Below are positions 24,073 through 33,569 of a stretch of 64,000 nt of DNA, piece after piece. Below the pieces are notes generated by a model. That model saw only the letters and a list, made by a program, of their open reading frames with translations, ran no database searches and was not told the DNA's origin. The DNA comes from Enterococcus casseliflavus NBRC 100478 (GTDB taxonomy: Bacteria > Bacillota > Bacilli > Lactobacillales > Enterococcaceae). The number at the start of each line of letters is the position of its first letter. The first letter of the stretch is position 1. Both the position numbers and the translations under genes were made by a program. The stretch is taken from contig NZ_BCPT01000004.1 of assembly GCF_001544095.1 (NCBI RefSeq), positions 124,001 to 188,000 of the forward strand, in the 5' to 3' direction.

Positions 24073-24915
24073 ATGTATTTGATTAAGAAGGTTTTGAATG
24101 TAAACGTTATTATTGTTGAGAAAGACAACAAAGATGTTATTGCTTTTGGCAAGGGTATCGGTTATCGGCAAAAGAAAGGTCAATTGATTTCGGAAGAGAA
24201 AATCTCTAAATTCTATCTTCCGATTGAAGATAATCGAATGGAGTCCTTGATTACGTTTATGAACAATGTACCTGTAAAGTATATCGAGCTAGCGTATGAA
24301 GTCATTCAAGAAGCGGAGAAATATCTAGATACGGAGTTATCTGCTAATACACTCTTTTCACTGACTGATCATATTTATTTTACTGTCGAGAGGATCAGAG
24401 ACAATGTCATTATGACTTCTTCAATGTATTGGGAGTTCAAACGATTTTATCCTGAAGAATTTCAGGCTGCTCAAAAAGGTGTTGCCATTATTGAAAAAGC
24501 ACTTGGTATTTCTTTGAACGAACAAGAAGCAGCGAACATTACTTTCCATATCATTAACGGTAATAGTCGCTCAGCAATTCATGCTAATGCTATCCAAATC
24601 ACAAAAATCGTGACAAATATTTTAAAGTCTGTACAAATGTTGGTGAAGAAAAAATTGGATAGCCACAGTCTGCACTATGAGCGTCTGGTTACACATGCCA
24701 AATTTTTTGCAGAACGCTATTTAACGAACACGATGTTAAACAATGATGCAGTTTTAATAAAGACAGTCTCTACGCTGTATCAAGAACCGATGGCCTATAG
24801 TCAGCGAATAAAACGGACTTTAGAAGAAATCTATGAGAAACCAATCACTGAAGAAGAAATTGCATATTTAGCTATTCATATTAATAGACTATTACTATCA
24901 CAAAACGAGGAGTGA
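24073..24915 (+). CDS. licT: BglG/LicT-family transcription antiterminator
   Basis: A 280-residue protein. The N-terminal CAT RNA-binding domain (residues 1-55, GKGIGYRQKKGQLISEEKI) is followed by two PTS-regulation domains with conserved His residues, such as LTDHIYF, TFHIING, VTHAKFFAERY and LAIHINR. The PRDs are phosphorylated by the PTS, which sets activity according to sugar supply. ATG 24073 follows AAAGGAGGAAGGAG; the longer in-frame frame runs through the terminator hairpin and is not real coding. It is the first gene of a licT-bglP-bglA operon with the RAT just upstream. Confidence 0.93.
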   Translation: MYLIKKVLNVNVIIVEKDNKDVIAFGKGIGYRQKKGQLISEEKISKFYLPIEDNRMESLITFMNNVPVKYIELAYEVIQEAEKYLDTELSANTLFSLTDHIYFTVERIRDNVIMTSSMYWEFKRFYPEEFQAAQKGVAIIEKALGISLNEQEAANITFHIINGNSRSAIHANAIQITKIVTNILKSVQMLVKKKLDSHSLHYERLVTHAKFFAERYLTNTMLNNDAVLIKTVSTLYQEPMAYSQRIKRTLEEIYEKPITEEEIAYLAIHINRLLLSQNEE

Positions 24916-24920
24916 ACCAA

Positions 24921-26789
24921 ATGGTTGATAAAAAGAAAGAATCAGTAGACAAAATCATTCAATCGATCGGTGGAGAGAAAAATATTAACGCGGTCTATCA
25001 TTGTGCAACTCGCCTTCGCTTCCAGTTAAAAGATACCACGCAATTCAATCAAGCACAGGCGAAGGAAATTCCAGGAGTACTAGGGACTAAATTGACCGGA
25101 GATGAAGTACAATTTGTGATTGGTGGAGAAGTAGGAAATTACTATTCGACTGTAATCAATCAGTATAAAATCACGGAAAAAAACAGTGCTGAAGCTGTAG
25201 ATACACCTAAAAACGGACTTGTGAAACGAATCGTCGAAAACATTGTTGGTGTAATGGCGCCAATCATTACAGCATTGATCGGATTTGGTTTAATTCGGGC
25301 GGTTTTAGCTTTACTGGTCCTTTTGGGATTGAGTAGAGAAAGTTTAAATTATCAAATCATCAATATGATTGGAGATGCCGCCTTTTACTTTTTGCCTTTT
25401 TTAATTGCGGCTAGTGCGGCAAGACAATTCAAAACCAATCTTTATTTAGCATTGGGGATCACAGGCGTCTTACTACATCCAACATTTCAGAGTCTGGTTG
25501 CCTCGGATGTTTCTATGCAGCTGTTTGGGCTTCCGATACGTGAAGCCGCTTATTCAGGAACGGTTATCCCAATCATCTTGATCGTCTGGGTTATGAGTTA
25601 TGTTGATCGTTTATCTGAAAAGATCATTCCGAGTGTACTAAAAACCATGTTGAAACCGCTTTTCATCGTGATCATCATGGCTCCGCTAGCACTGATGATC
25701 TTAGGACCTATCGGCGCGATTTTTGGAGATGGATTGTTCTTTGTTGTGGATTATCTGCGAGTGACTGTTCCATGGCTCGTGCCGACACTGATGGGCATCT
25801 TCACGCCTTTATTAGTAATGGTTGGTATGCATACGGCTTTGACTCCGATTGCGCAAGTCTCCTTTTCAACCGTAGGCTTTGAGATCGTCCAAGGACCAGG
25901 TATGTTAGCAAGCAACATTTCGCAAGCGGGGGCCGCCTTTGGGGTATTTGTTAAAACCAAAGATAAACAGATGAAACAAATTGCTTTTTCCAGCGGTATC
26001 ACGGCGCTGTCTGGTATCACGGAACCTGCACTGTACGGGGTTAACTTGAAACTGAAAAAACCACTGATTTATGTGATGATTTCAGGTGGAATTGCTGGTT
26101 TTTATGCGGGGATCAGCGGACTAGTCCGCTATTCATTCGGATCGCCGGGGCTTTTGACCTTGCCGGTATTTTTCGGAGAGGATGCCTCTAATATTGTAAA
26201 AGCAGCCATAACATTGGCGTTAGCTTTTTCGATATCGTTTGTTTTGACAGTCATTTTTGGTTTTGAAGAGAGTATTGAAGAAGATATGAAAACGTTGGAG
26301 AATCCTTCACCGATTGCTTCAGAAAAACGGACAGCGGCTGAAGAAGCATTGATTCAAGGCTTCGTCCGTGGCAGCGTTTTGCCGCTGAGTGAAGTAGCTG
26401 ACGAGGTTTTTGCTACCGAACAAATGGGACCAGGGCTAGCGATCGATCCTGCGTCAGGAGAATTCCATTCACCGATTGAAGGCACGATAACGACTGTCTT
26501 TCCAACAAAACATGCCATCGGGTTGCGACATGATAATGGATTAGAAATGTTACTGCATATTGGATTAGATACAGTGAAACTGGATGGAGAAGGATTTGAA
26601 CTTTTTATTGAGGAAGGTCAGCGAGTAAAGGCGGGTGAGTTGCTAGCCCGTGTTGATATTGATTTTATCAAGTCTAAAGGCTACGATCCAACTTCTGTTT
26701 TGATTTTTATGAACAATCAGAATGAACCGGTATTTTTTGAGCACGATGAATTGATTGATTACTCGAATAAATTAGTAACAATTATTTAG
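24921..26789 (+). CDS. bglP: PTS beta-glucoside transporter, EIIBCA
   Basis: A 622-residue PTS permease. An N-terminal EIIB domain has the phosphorylated Cys28 in YHCATRLRF. The EIIC membrane domain covers about residues 95-455 and includes GITEPALYGVNLKLKKP. A C-terminal EIIA domain has the phosphorylated His in LLHIGLDTVKL. It imports and phosphorylates aryl- or alkyl-beta-glucosides such as salicin or arbutin, or cellobiose-like sugars. The ATG at 24921 is chosen, eight bases after GAGGAG; a GTG at 24912 overlaps that site. The downstream glycosidase confirms the substrate class. Confidence 0.93.
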   Translation: MVDKKKESVDKIIQSIGGEKNINAVYHCATRLRFQLKDTTQFNQAQAKEIPGVLGTKLTGDEVQFVIGGEVGNYYSTVINQYKITEKNSAEAVDTPKNGLVKRIVENIVGVMAPIITALIGFGLIRAVLALLVLLGLSRESLNYQIINMIGDAAFYFLPFLIAASAARQFKTNLYLALGITGVLLHPTFQSLVASDVSMQLFGLPIREAAYSGTVIPIILIVWVMSYVDRLSEKIIPSVLKTMLKPLFIVIIMAPLALMILGPIGAIFGDGLFFVVDYLRVTVPWLVPTLMGIFTPLLVMVGMHTALTPIAQVSFSTVGFEIVQGPGMLASNISQAGAAFGVFVKTKDKQMKQIAFSSGITALSGITEPALYGVNLKLKKPLIYVMISGGIAGFYAGISGLVRYSFGSPGLLTLPVFFGEDASNIVKAAITLALAFSISFVLTVIFGFEESIEEDMKTLENPSPIASEKRTAAEEALIQGFVRGSVLPLSEVADEVFATEQMGPGLAIDPASGEFHSPIEGTITTVFPTKHAIGLRHDNGLEMLLHIGLDTVKLDGEGFELFIEEGQRVKAGELLARVDIDFIKSKGYDPTSVLIFMNNQNEPVFFEHDELIDYSNKLVTII

Positions 26790-28274
<1,485 letters not shown>

Positions 28275-28302
28275 AAAACTGCAAGCTCAAGTTATTACAG
28301 AA

Positions 28303-28335
28303 AAAAGCGAAGGTGCTGCTGAGCCTTCGCTTTTT
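28303..28335 (+). terminator. terminator of the licT-bglP-bglA operon
   Basis: AAAAGCGAAGG (28303-28313) pairs with CCTTCGCTTTT (28324-28334) around a ten-base loop and ends in a T run. Confidence 0.88.
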
Positions 28336-28360
28336 CGTCGCCTACAATTGGACAGGGGGA

Positions 28361-28567
28361 TTAATTGTGGCTGACTTCTTCGTAAAAAATGGCGTTGCGT
28401 TCTGCAATCAGTTGGGTTTCCCTTCGCTCTAATTCGAGAAAGGTTTCGTCTGCCAGCAATTCGGCAGCAGAGTAGCCGGCCGCCAAGAAGTTTTCTGCAT
28501 AGGTCAATTTCTGATTCGTGATGTTTCTTCGTTGCTCGGCAATAATGAGTAGCTGTTTCACATTCAT
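28361..28567 (-). CDS. hypothetical 68-residue helical protein
   Basis: A small protein starting at ATG 28565-28567 behind GGAGTGAG. It is predicted mostly helical and charged (VKQLLIIAEQRRNITNQKLT, LELERRETQLIAERNAIFYE) with no signal or membrane segment. No family is recognised. It is monocistronic. The following gap, 28568-28872, shows no gene that I can support. Confidence 0.55.
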   Translation of the reverse strand: MNVKQLLIIAEQRRNITNQKLTYAENFLAAGYSAAELLADETFLELERRETQLIAERNAIFYEEVSHN

Positions 28568-28872
28568 ACACTCACTCCATTCTTTTATAAAAAGCAAGTA
28601 CTAAAAGAGGACAGCTGATAATACTTGCAAGTCAACGGTGAAGGCGGGAAAACGATCATGGTCAGCTATTTGTAAATAAGAGGAGAACGACAGGTTCGTT
28701 TCTGATTGATCGTTTTATACGGAAGCTTTGTACTAAGTATAAAAAAATTTCCCCCGTAGCAACAGAACGTAGTCGTTTACATAAAGCAACGATTGGTTTA
28801 CATTCTTTGGACAAGTGGGTGTAACAAGAAAACCAAGCAATTTTGTCCTGGAAAACGGCGGGATTTGACGAC

Positions 28873-28909
28873 AAAAAAACCTGCGGCCGCATCAAGCGGA
28901 AGCAGGTTT
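28873..28909 (-). terminator. terminator of the short-chain dehydrogenase gene
   Basis: On the minus strand AAACCTGC pairs with GCAGGTTT around an inner stem CCGC/GCGG, and seven T residues follow. Confidence 0.85.
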
Positions 28910-28929
28910 CACGGGCTAGTAGAAATAGC

Positions 28930-29670
28930 TTAAACGGTTTGTTTTGCTGGGCGTAGCAAGACTTCGCTGATCGCCACATGTTTGGGCTGTTGAATGGCAT
29001 AAACCACTGCATTTGCTACATCTTCTGGTGTTAGGCTATTGCCTTCTACGCGAGAGGTTTCTTTCAAGGCTGCTTCTAGTTGAGCATTGCCGACGGTTTC
29101 AAACAATTCCGTGGAGACCATTCCTGGAGAGACGATGGTGGAGCGAATGCCATGTTCACGTTCTTCTTGGCGCAAGCCTTCCATGATTGCACGAACTGCA
29201 AACTTTGTCCCGTTGTACACGGCAGAACCTGGGTAAATGACATGTCCGGCAACTGAGTCAGTGGCGATGATCAAGCCGTCTTGTTGTTTTTGCATGATGG
29301 GCAGCACAGCGCCGATCCCGTTCAATACCCCCATGATATTGATATCCAGCATTTGTTGCCAGCTGTCATAGTTCAACTCTGCCAAGTTTCCTTGAGGCAT
29401 GATGCCAGCATTATTAAAAAGGACATCAATCCGACCAAAGGAGGTCATGGCTAAATCAATGACTTGTTGGACTTGTTCGCGATTGGTGACATCAGCTGTT
29501 TGATACAAGACATTTTCTCCTAATTTTTCAGCCAGTGCTTTGATGCGCTCTTCACGGCGGGCAGCGATCACTACTTTTGCCCCTTGCTCGGCTAGTTTAA
29601 CGGCAGTTGCTTCCCCAATTCCTGAAGAGGCCCCCATAATTACGATAACTTTCTCTTTGATTTCTGTCAT
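28930..29670 (-). CDS. short-chain dehydrogenase/reductase (SDR)
   Basis: A 246-residue classical SDR. The cofactor loop is VIVIMGASSGIGEATAVKLA, the structural NNAG is in VLFNNAGIMPQG, and the catalytic Tyr-Lys lies in YPGSAVYNGTKFAVRAIMEG, with the Ser in ATDSVAGH. The Arg pair after the second strand (AARREER) suggests NADPH preference. Substrate is unknown. AGGAGG-like GGAGGAAAT precedes the ATG. It is transcribed divergently from a merR gene, and its promoter has the 19-base spacer typical of MerR activation. Confidence 0.9.
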   Translation of the reverse strand: MTEIKEKVIVIMGASSGIGEATAVKLAEQGAKVVIAARREERIKALAEKLGENVLYQTADVTNREQVQQVIDLAMTSFGRIDVLFNNAGIMPQGNLAELNYDSWQQMLDINIMGVLNGIGAVLPIMQKQQDGLIIATDSVAGHVIYPGSAVYNGTKFAVRAIMEGLRQEEREHGIRSTIVSPGMVSTELFETVGNAQLEAALKETSRVEGNSLTPEDVANAVVYAIQQPKHVAISEVLLRPAKQTV

Positions 29671-29776
29671 TTGTATTTCCTCCAGTGAATGATTTTTTCA
29701 GCGAATCCTGCTACTGCCAATGGTGAACCTGTGAGACGATAGGTGATTGACAGTACAGTGCTTGCGGTGTATTTTA

Positions 29777-29821
29777 ATTGTAGAATCTGAAGTTAGGTTT
29801 AGGTCAAGCGATAAATATAAT
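29777..29821. promoter_or_regulatory. divergent MerR-controlled promoters of the SDR and merR genes
   Basis: On the minus strand TTGACC (29802-29807) and TACAAT (29777-29782) are exactly 19 bases apart with an imperfect dyad between, a MerR-activated promoter for the SDR gene. On the + strand TTAGGT (29793-29798), a 17-base spacer and TATAAT (29816-29821) can drive the merR gene, overlapping the same site and allowing autoregulation. Confidence 0.7.
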
Positions 29822-29841
29822 TTTTTTTAGGAGCGATGCAA

Positions 29842-30273
29842 GTGAGTTACTCGATTGGCGAAGTATCACAAACGACCAATATCCCCATCTCGACACTGCG
29901 TTATTACGATCGAGAAGGGATGTTTCCGAAGTTGGCCCGCAGTAATGGCGGCATTCGGGTGTTTTCAGAAAAAGAAGTAGCGACGATCAAAGTGATCGAT
30001 TGTTTGAAGAATACCGGCATGCCCATCAAAGACATCAAGAATTTCTTGGATTGGGGCGAGGAAGGCGATGCGTCTTTGCAGAAACGGCAGCAGCTGTTTC
30101 ATGAACGTCTGGAAGAAGTCACAAAGCAAATGGCAGCCTTGCAAGAAACCATGAATACGATCAAATACAAATGCTGGTACTACGATACCGCGATGGCAGC
30201 AGGCACCGAAGCGGTGGTAAAAGAGTTGCCGCTAGAAGAAATACCCGAAGAAGTCCGAGCATACAAACTGTAA
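29842..30273 (+). CDS. MerR-family transcriptional regulator
   Basis: A protein of about 143 residues with the MerR winged helix (YSIGEVSQTTNIPISTLRYY, GGIRVFSEKEVATIKVIDC) and a coiled coil (RQQLFHERLEEVTKQMAALQ). The C-terminal part contains KYKCWYYDTAMAAGTE, common in the MerR subgroup paired with oxidoreductases. The start is probably GTG 29842, eight bases after AGGAG, rather than ATG 29836, which is only two bases after it. It faces the SDR gene across a shared operator and is the probable activator of it. Confidence 0.85.
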   Translation: MSYSIGEVSQTTNIPISTLRYYDREGMFPKLARSNGGIRVFSEKEVATIKVIDCLKNTGMPIKDIKNFLDWGEEGDASLQKRQQLFHERLEEVTKQMAALQETMNTIKYKCWYYDTAMAAGTEAVVKELPLEEIPEEVRAYKL

Positions 30274-30277
30274 GCCC

Positions 30278-30318
30278 ATCGAAAAACCACCTGCTGTTTT
30301 TGCAGGTGGTTTTTCGAT
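30278..30318. terminator. bidirectional terminator after the merR gene
   Basis: A perfect 17-bp stem (30278-30294 with 30302-30318) encloses a seven-base loop. T runs lie within the stem's outer part on both strands, so it can also help stop minus-strand transcription of the SagB-like gene. Confidence 0.8.
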
Positions 30319-30415
30319 TCTACTGGTTTTTCTGGGAAAATCAACCTTGCCAGTTGCCGTTTTCTAACGGCAGTTCATCAGTCCCATGAAAATTGGATTT
30401 CGTTCGTCGGCAGTG

Positions 30416-31165
30416 TTACTCAATAACGCCTACAGGAATCAAATAGCGGGGTTCATTTTCCGTTGGCAGCTGCAGCAGCTCTGTGAGTTCATAATCCGTG
30501 AAGGCGCCGATCGGCACAGCGCCTAAGCCTAACGCTTGGGCCTGCAAAAGGACGTTTTGGGCGGAATGACCGACTTCGATATAGGCATAGCGTTCGATTC
30601 CTCGGTCCCCATAGCGCTCGATCAGTCGTTCATAAACCACTGTATAAAGCAATGTGGCAGGTGCCCGTTGAATCGCTGGCTGATCCAACGAACCTTCCGC
30701 CAATGCGGTCCGAAAATCGCCGGCAAGAACTTTTGCTAAGGCATGTTGCTCAGGTTGATACAGATAAAGCCCTGGCTCAAGCCCCGTTACCTGTGTGACC
30801 ACGACATAGAGGTCTAAGGGATACAAGGCACCAGCCGAAGGCGCTGTGCGGCGACCATCTTCTGTAGTGACACCGGCAGCGGCCCATAAAAGCTGTGCTA
30901 ACTGTTCTTGTGTTAGCTCAGTATCTTGAAAATCCCGTTGCGAGCGCCGCTCGAAGAGAGCTTCCGCCACACTGGTATCCCCGTCTAAGATTGGTTGTGG
31001 CAATGGAAAGGTTTCATAGGAAACTGCTGGTTCGGAAGAAGTTGCGGTGTTGGCAGTCGGTTGTTCTTCAATTGGTGCCGTATCCGCACTGCAGCCAGTG
31101 AGGAGTAAGCCCAGCACCAAAAGAGCGACTAAATGAGCAAAGCGAAATCGTTTGTAACGGGTCAT
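30416..31165 (-). CDS. lipid-anchored SagB/nitroreductase-like oxidoreductase
   Basis: A 249-residue protein with a lipoprotein signal (LVALLVLGLLLTGC, Cys at about residue 25) and a Thr/Ser/Glu linker. A nitroreductase-fold domain of the SagB/ThcOx type follows: FERRSQRDFQDTELTQEQLA, LLWAAAGVTTEDGRRTAPSA, GALYPLDLYVVV and YIEVGHSAQNVLLQAQALGL. These features match FMN-binding dehydrogenases that in other contexts oxidise azolines in peptides. The lipid anchor would place this enzyme outside the cell, which is unusual for the fold. No YcaO cyclodehydratase or precursor is nearby. AGGAGG precedes the ATG. Confidence 0.8.
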   Translation of the reverse strand: MTRYKRFRFAHLVALLVLGLLLTGCSADTAPIEEQPTANTATSSEPAVSYETFPLPQPILDGDTSVAEALFERRSQRDFQDTELTQEQLAQLLWAAAGVTTEDGRRTAPSAGALYPLDLYVVVTQVTGLEPGLYLYQPEQHALAKVLAGDFRTALAEGSLDQPAIQRAPATLLYTVVYERLIERYGDRGIERYAYIEVGHSAQNVLLQAQALGLGAVPIGAFTDYELTELLQLPTENEPRYLIPVGVIE

Positions 31166-31484
31166 AAGGATTCCTCCTTTTTCTAAGGGCTTCGTGTTAT
31201 TTATAAGTATAACAAGGATTGTTTTTTCATGCGCTTTTATTCACAAATTTGTGAGCGGTGACAAGCGCATCAGCTCAATCAGGTCATAGGGAAAGCAGAC
31301 TCTTTAATATTTTCTAAAGGCTTAAAAAGTATTTACTATCGAGAAATCGTCTAGATTCTGTTCTGGCTCTTTCAATCAATGATCATTGGAAAAGTATGCA
31401 GCAAATGCCAGAGTGTTATCTAAAGGAAGACAATCATCATTAGATGGGGAACAGCCCTTTGAGGAGCCGTCTGGAATCAATAAA

Positions 31485-31513
31485 GCCCCCTTGTCTCTTG
31501 CGACAAAGGGGGC
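31485..31513 (-). terminator. terminator of the glycosyltransferase gene
   Basis: GCCCCCTTGTC (31485-31495) pairs with GACAAAGGGGGC (31502-31513) with one bulge, directly after the stop codon on the minus strand. The following tract is CTTTATTGATT. The rest of the gap 31166-31484 shows no gene. Confidence 0.7.
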
Positions 31514-31517
31514 GGGA

Positions 31518-33401
31518 CTAACTGTTCATTTCTGCGACTTCTTCCTCCATATCAAATTCCAACTGTTTGGCAGCATTGAGCTGGTCGCTATAGTAGCTGG
31601 CAAGCTCTTCAGCAGATTGCGGTGTTAGATTGTTAAAGGCAAAAGTCACATAGGAGCCATGATCCTCTAGGCAAATCGAATTGATAGTGAAGCGACGCTT
31701 ATCATCGTAAAAGACGTAACTTTCACCTGGTATGAAGGTTTGCTCGGGATGAGTACGGACACGGAAGCCATTGAAACTCATTTGATACATCTCGAACGTC
31801 TTGGCATCATAAGAAAGCTGACGATTGATGGCGATACTCAAGGCTTCACTATCACTTTCGATAAAACGGTTTTTCCCGATCAAAATGGCATAAAACAAGC
31901 CATAGAGGTTATAGAGCGACCAAATCAAGGTCACGATATAGCCGAATTCATACCCTTCTCCTCGGTACAAACGATACCCAGCTACCAGACAGGCAAAGGA
32001 AATCCAAGTAAAGAGGATGATGTGGGGCAAGACGGTTCGCCAATCAAAGGCGTTGCTGCCGACGATCTCTTTTTTGGTCACGTTGAATTTTTTCTGTGAT
32101 TTCATAAATTCTTTGATCAATGCCCCGGTGTGGATAGGAGCGACAAAGCAATCATAGATGTGGGAACTTGTCAGGTTCCTGATCTTAGGGACATACAGCC
32201 GAAACGACAGGGAAATCATAATGAAAGGCGGTAAAAAGAACAGCAACAATTGGTGATTGTTGCTTCTGACGATAAAGATATCAAAAACCATAAATAAGGT
32301 TGGTGCCAATAAAAAGATGATTTTTTGGAAAGAGGTAAACCAATACAAATAGGAGTTGTAATAACAAAGTTTTTGCATGAACGACAACCCTTTTAAGCGG
32401 CGCGGTTTGAAGTGGTCAAAAATTTGTTTCGTTCCTTGCGCCCACCGAGTCCGTTGTGAGGTCAGCTCTTTGGCAGTGTAAGGAGTGATCCCCAAGGCAT
32501 AGGCTTTATTGATAAAAATCGTTTCATAGCCGGCGTCTTGTAAAAGCATCCCGGTCGCCATATCTTCGGTGATACTGCTGGTAGGAACGCCGCCGATCTC
32601 TTCAAGGGCACTGCGGCGAATGATGGCATTGGTACCGATATGGATCAAAGCATTCTCACGAGAAAGTGCGGGTTCTAGAAAGCGCATGAATAATTCCTGT
32701 TCGTTGTACATGGATTTGCGCAGTAATTGAAAAGGATCTTTGTTATAAAATATTTGTGGATATTGCACCAATGCAACTTTAGGATTGCGGAAATAGTCGA
32801 CAGCTTCAAAAATAATGTTCTTTTTGACGATAAAGTCAGCATCCAGAAGCAAAATCAAGTCACTGCTGGTTTGGGACAAGGCATAGTTGATATTCCCAGC
32901 TTTAGCATTGGCATTTCCTTCGCGGGTCAAATAGCCGAGGTTCATTCGCTCGGCCATTTCTTTTAGTTCCTCTCGATGGCCATCATCGCAGATATAGATT
33001 TTTTTATTGGGGTATTTCAAGGCTTTGACAGCCAGTGCGGTGGCGATCACCAGCTTGATGTCTTCATTGTAAGTACAAATAAAAGCGGCGACACTTGGCA
33101 AGAATTCTTCTGCTTCATCCCCCTCGTAGCGGTATTCTTTTGAGAGCTTATTGGAAAAAAGGTAAACAAAAAAGCCATAGACAAATAAACCAATGACTTC
33201 CGCAATATAGAGAATAATCCCAAATACTAGTGAAGCAGAACTATCAATCGGGATCGTGAAAAATAAACGCCAAACCAAGTAAATAAACAGAAAAGCAATC
33301 GTGATCTTCGAAAACAGCTGTTTGATTCGATTATTTTTCTTTGCCAGAAAATACAACAAGAAAATGACCAAAAACAACCCAGATAAATAAACCAATTCCA
33401 A
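31518..33401 (-). CDS. cellulose-synthase-like family 2 glycosyltransferase with PilZ-like end
   Basis: A 627-residue membrane protein. Two or three N-terminal helices precede the family 2 glycosyltransferase domain with all synthase motifs: ICDDG, LDADF, TEDMA and QRTRW. Further membrane helices follow, covering about residues 350-510. The C-terminal 110 residues look like a PilZ-type barrel (MSFNGFRV) but lack the RxxxR motif that binds cyclic-di-GMP. Such proteins polymerise sugars from nucleotide donors and extrude the chain through the membrane. No BcsB-type partner or other polysaccharide gene is adjacent, so the product is unknown. It is monocistronic. Confidence 0.85.
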   Translation of the reverse strand: MELVYLSGLFLVIFLLYFLAKKNNRIKQLFSKITIAFLFIYLVWRLFFTIPIDSSASLVFGIILYIAEVIGLFVYGFFVYLFSNKLSKEYRYEGDEAEEFLPSVAAFICTYNEDIKLVIATALAVKALKYPNKKIYICDDGHREELKEMAERMNLGYLTREGNANAKAGNINYALSQTSSDLILLLDADFIVKKNIIFEAVDYFRNPKVALVQYPQIFYNKDPFQLLRKSMYNEQELFMRFLEPALSRENALIHIGTNAIIRRSALEEIGGVPTSSITEDMATGMLLQDAGYETIFINKAYALGITPYTAKELTSQRTRWAQGTKQIFDHFKPRRLKGLSFMQKLCYYNSYLYWFTSFQKIIFLLAPTLFMVFDIFIVRSNNHQLLLFFLPPFIMISLSFRLYVPKIRNLTSSHIYDCFVAPIHTGALIKEFMKSQKKFNVTKKEIVGSNAFDWRTVLPHIILFTWISFACLVAGYRLYRGEGYEFGYIVTLIWSLYNLYGLFYAILIGKNRFIESDSEALSIAINRQLSYDAKTFEMYQMSFNGFRVRTHPEQTFIPGESYVFYDDKRRFTINSICLEDHGSYVTFAFNNLTPQSAEELASYYSDQLNAAKQLEFDMEEEVAEMNS

Positions 33402-33428
33402 ACCAATCTCCTCCTTTGTTATACTAAA

Positions 33429-33457
33429 ATAGTAATAAGTTTTTAAAAATAAATCAA
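33429..33457 (-). promoter_or_regulatory. candidate promoter of the glycosyltransferase gene
   Basis: On the minus strand TTGATT (33452-33457) and TACTAT (33429-33434) are 17 bases apart. It lies about 30 bases before the start codon in an AT-rich gap. Confidence 0.4.
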
Positions 33458-33532
33458 AGTAAACGATTGCATTTTTTTAACATGTGAGAAAGAAGAAGGA
33501 GGACAAGTACGAAGAAGAGAAAAAGGCCAAAC

Positions 33533-33566
33533 AAAAACCCTCCAGCAACGAATTGCTGGAGGGTTT
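33533..33566 (-). terminator. terminator of the dehydrogenase/transporter operon
   Basis: AAACCCTCCAGCA (33535-33547) pairs perfectly with TGCTGGAGGGTTT (33554-33566). On the minus strand it is followed by a T run. It begins four bases after the dehydrogenase stop. Confidence 0.9.
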
Positions 33567-33569
33567 CAT

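Noticed and set aside
28662-29012. 116-codon minus-strand frame overlapping the SDR gene end
   Set aside because: It crosses a strong terminator hairpin and overlaps a well-supported gene in another frame.
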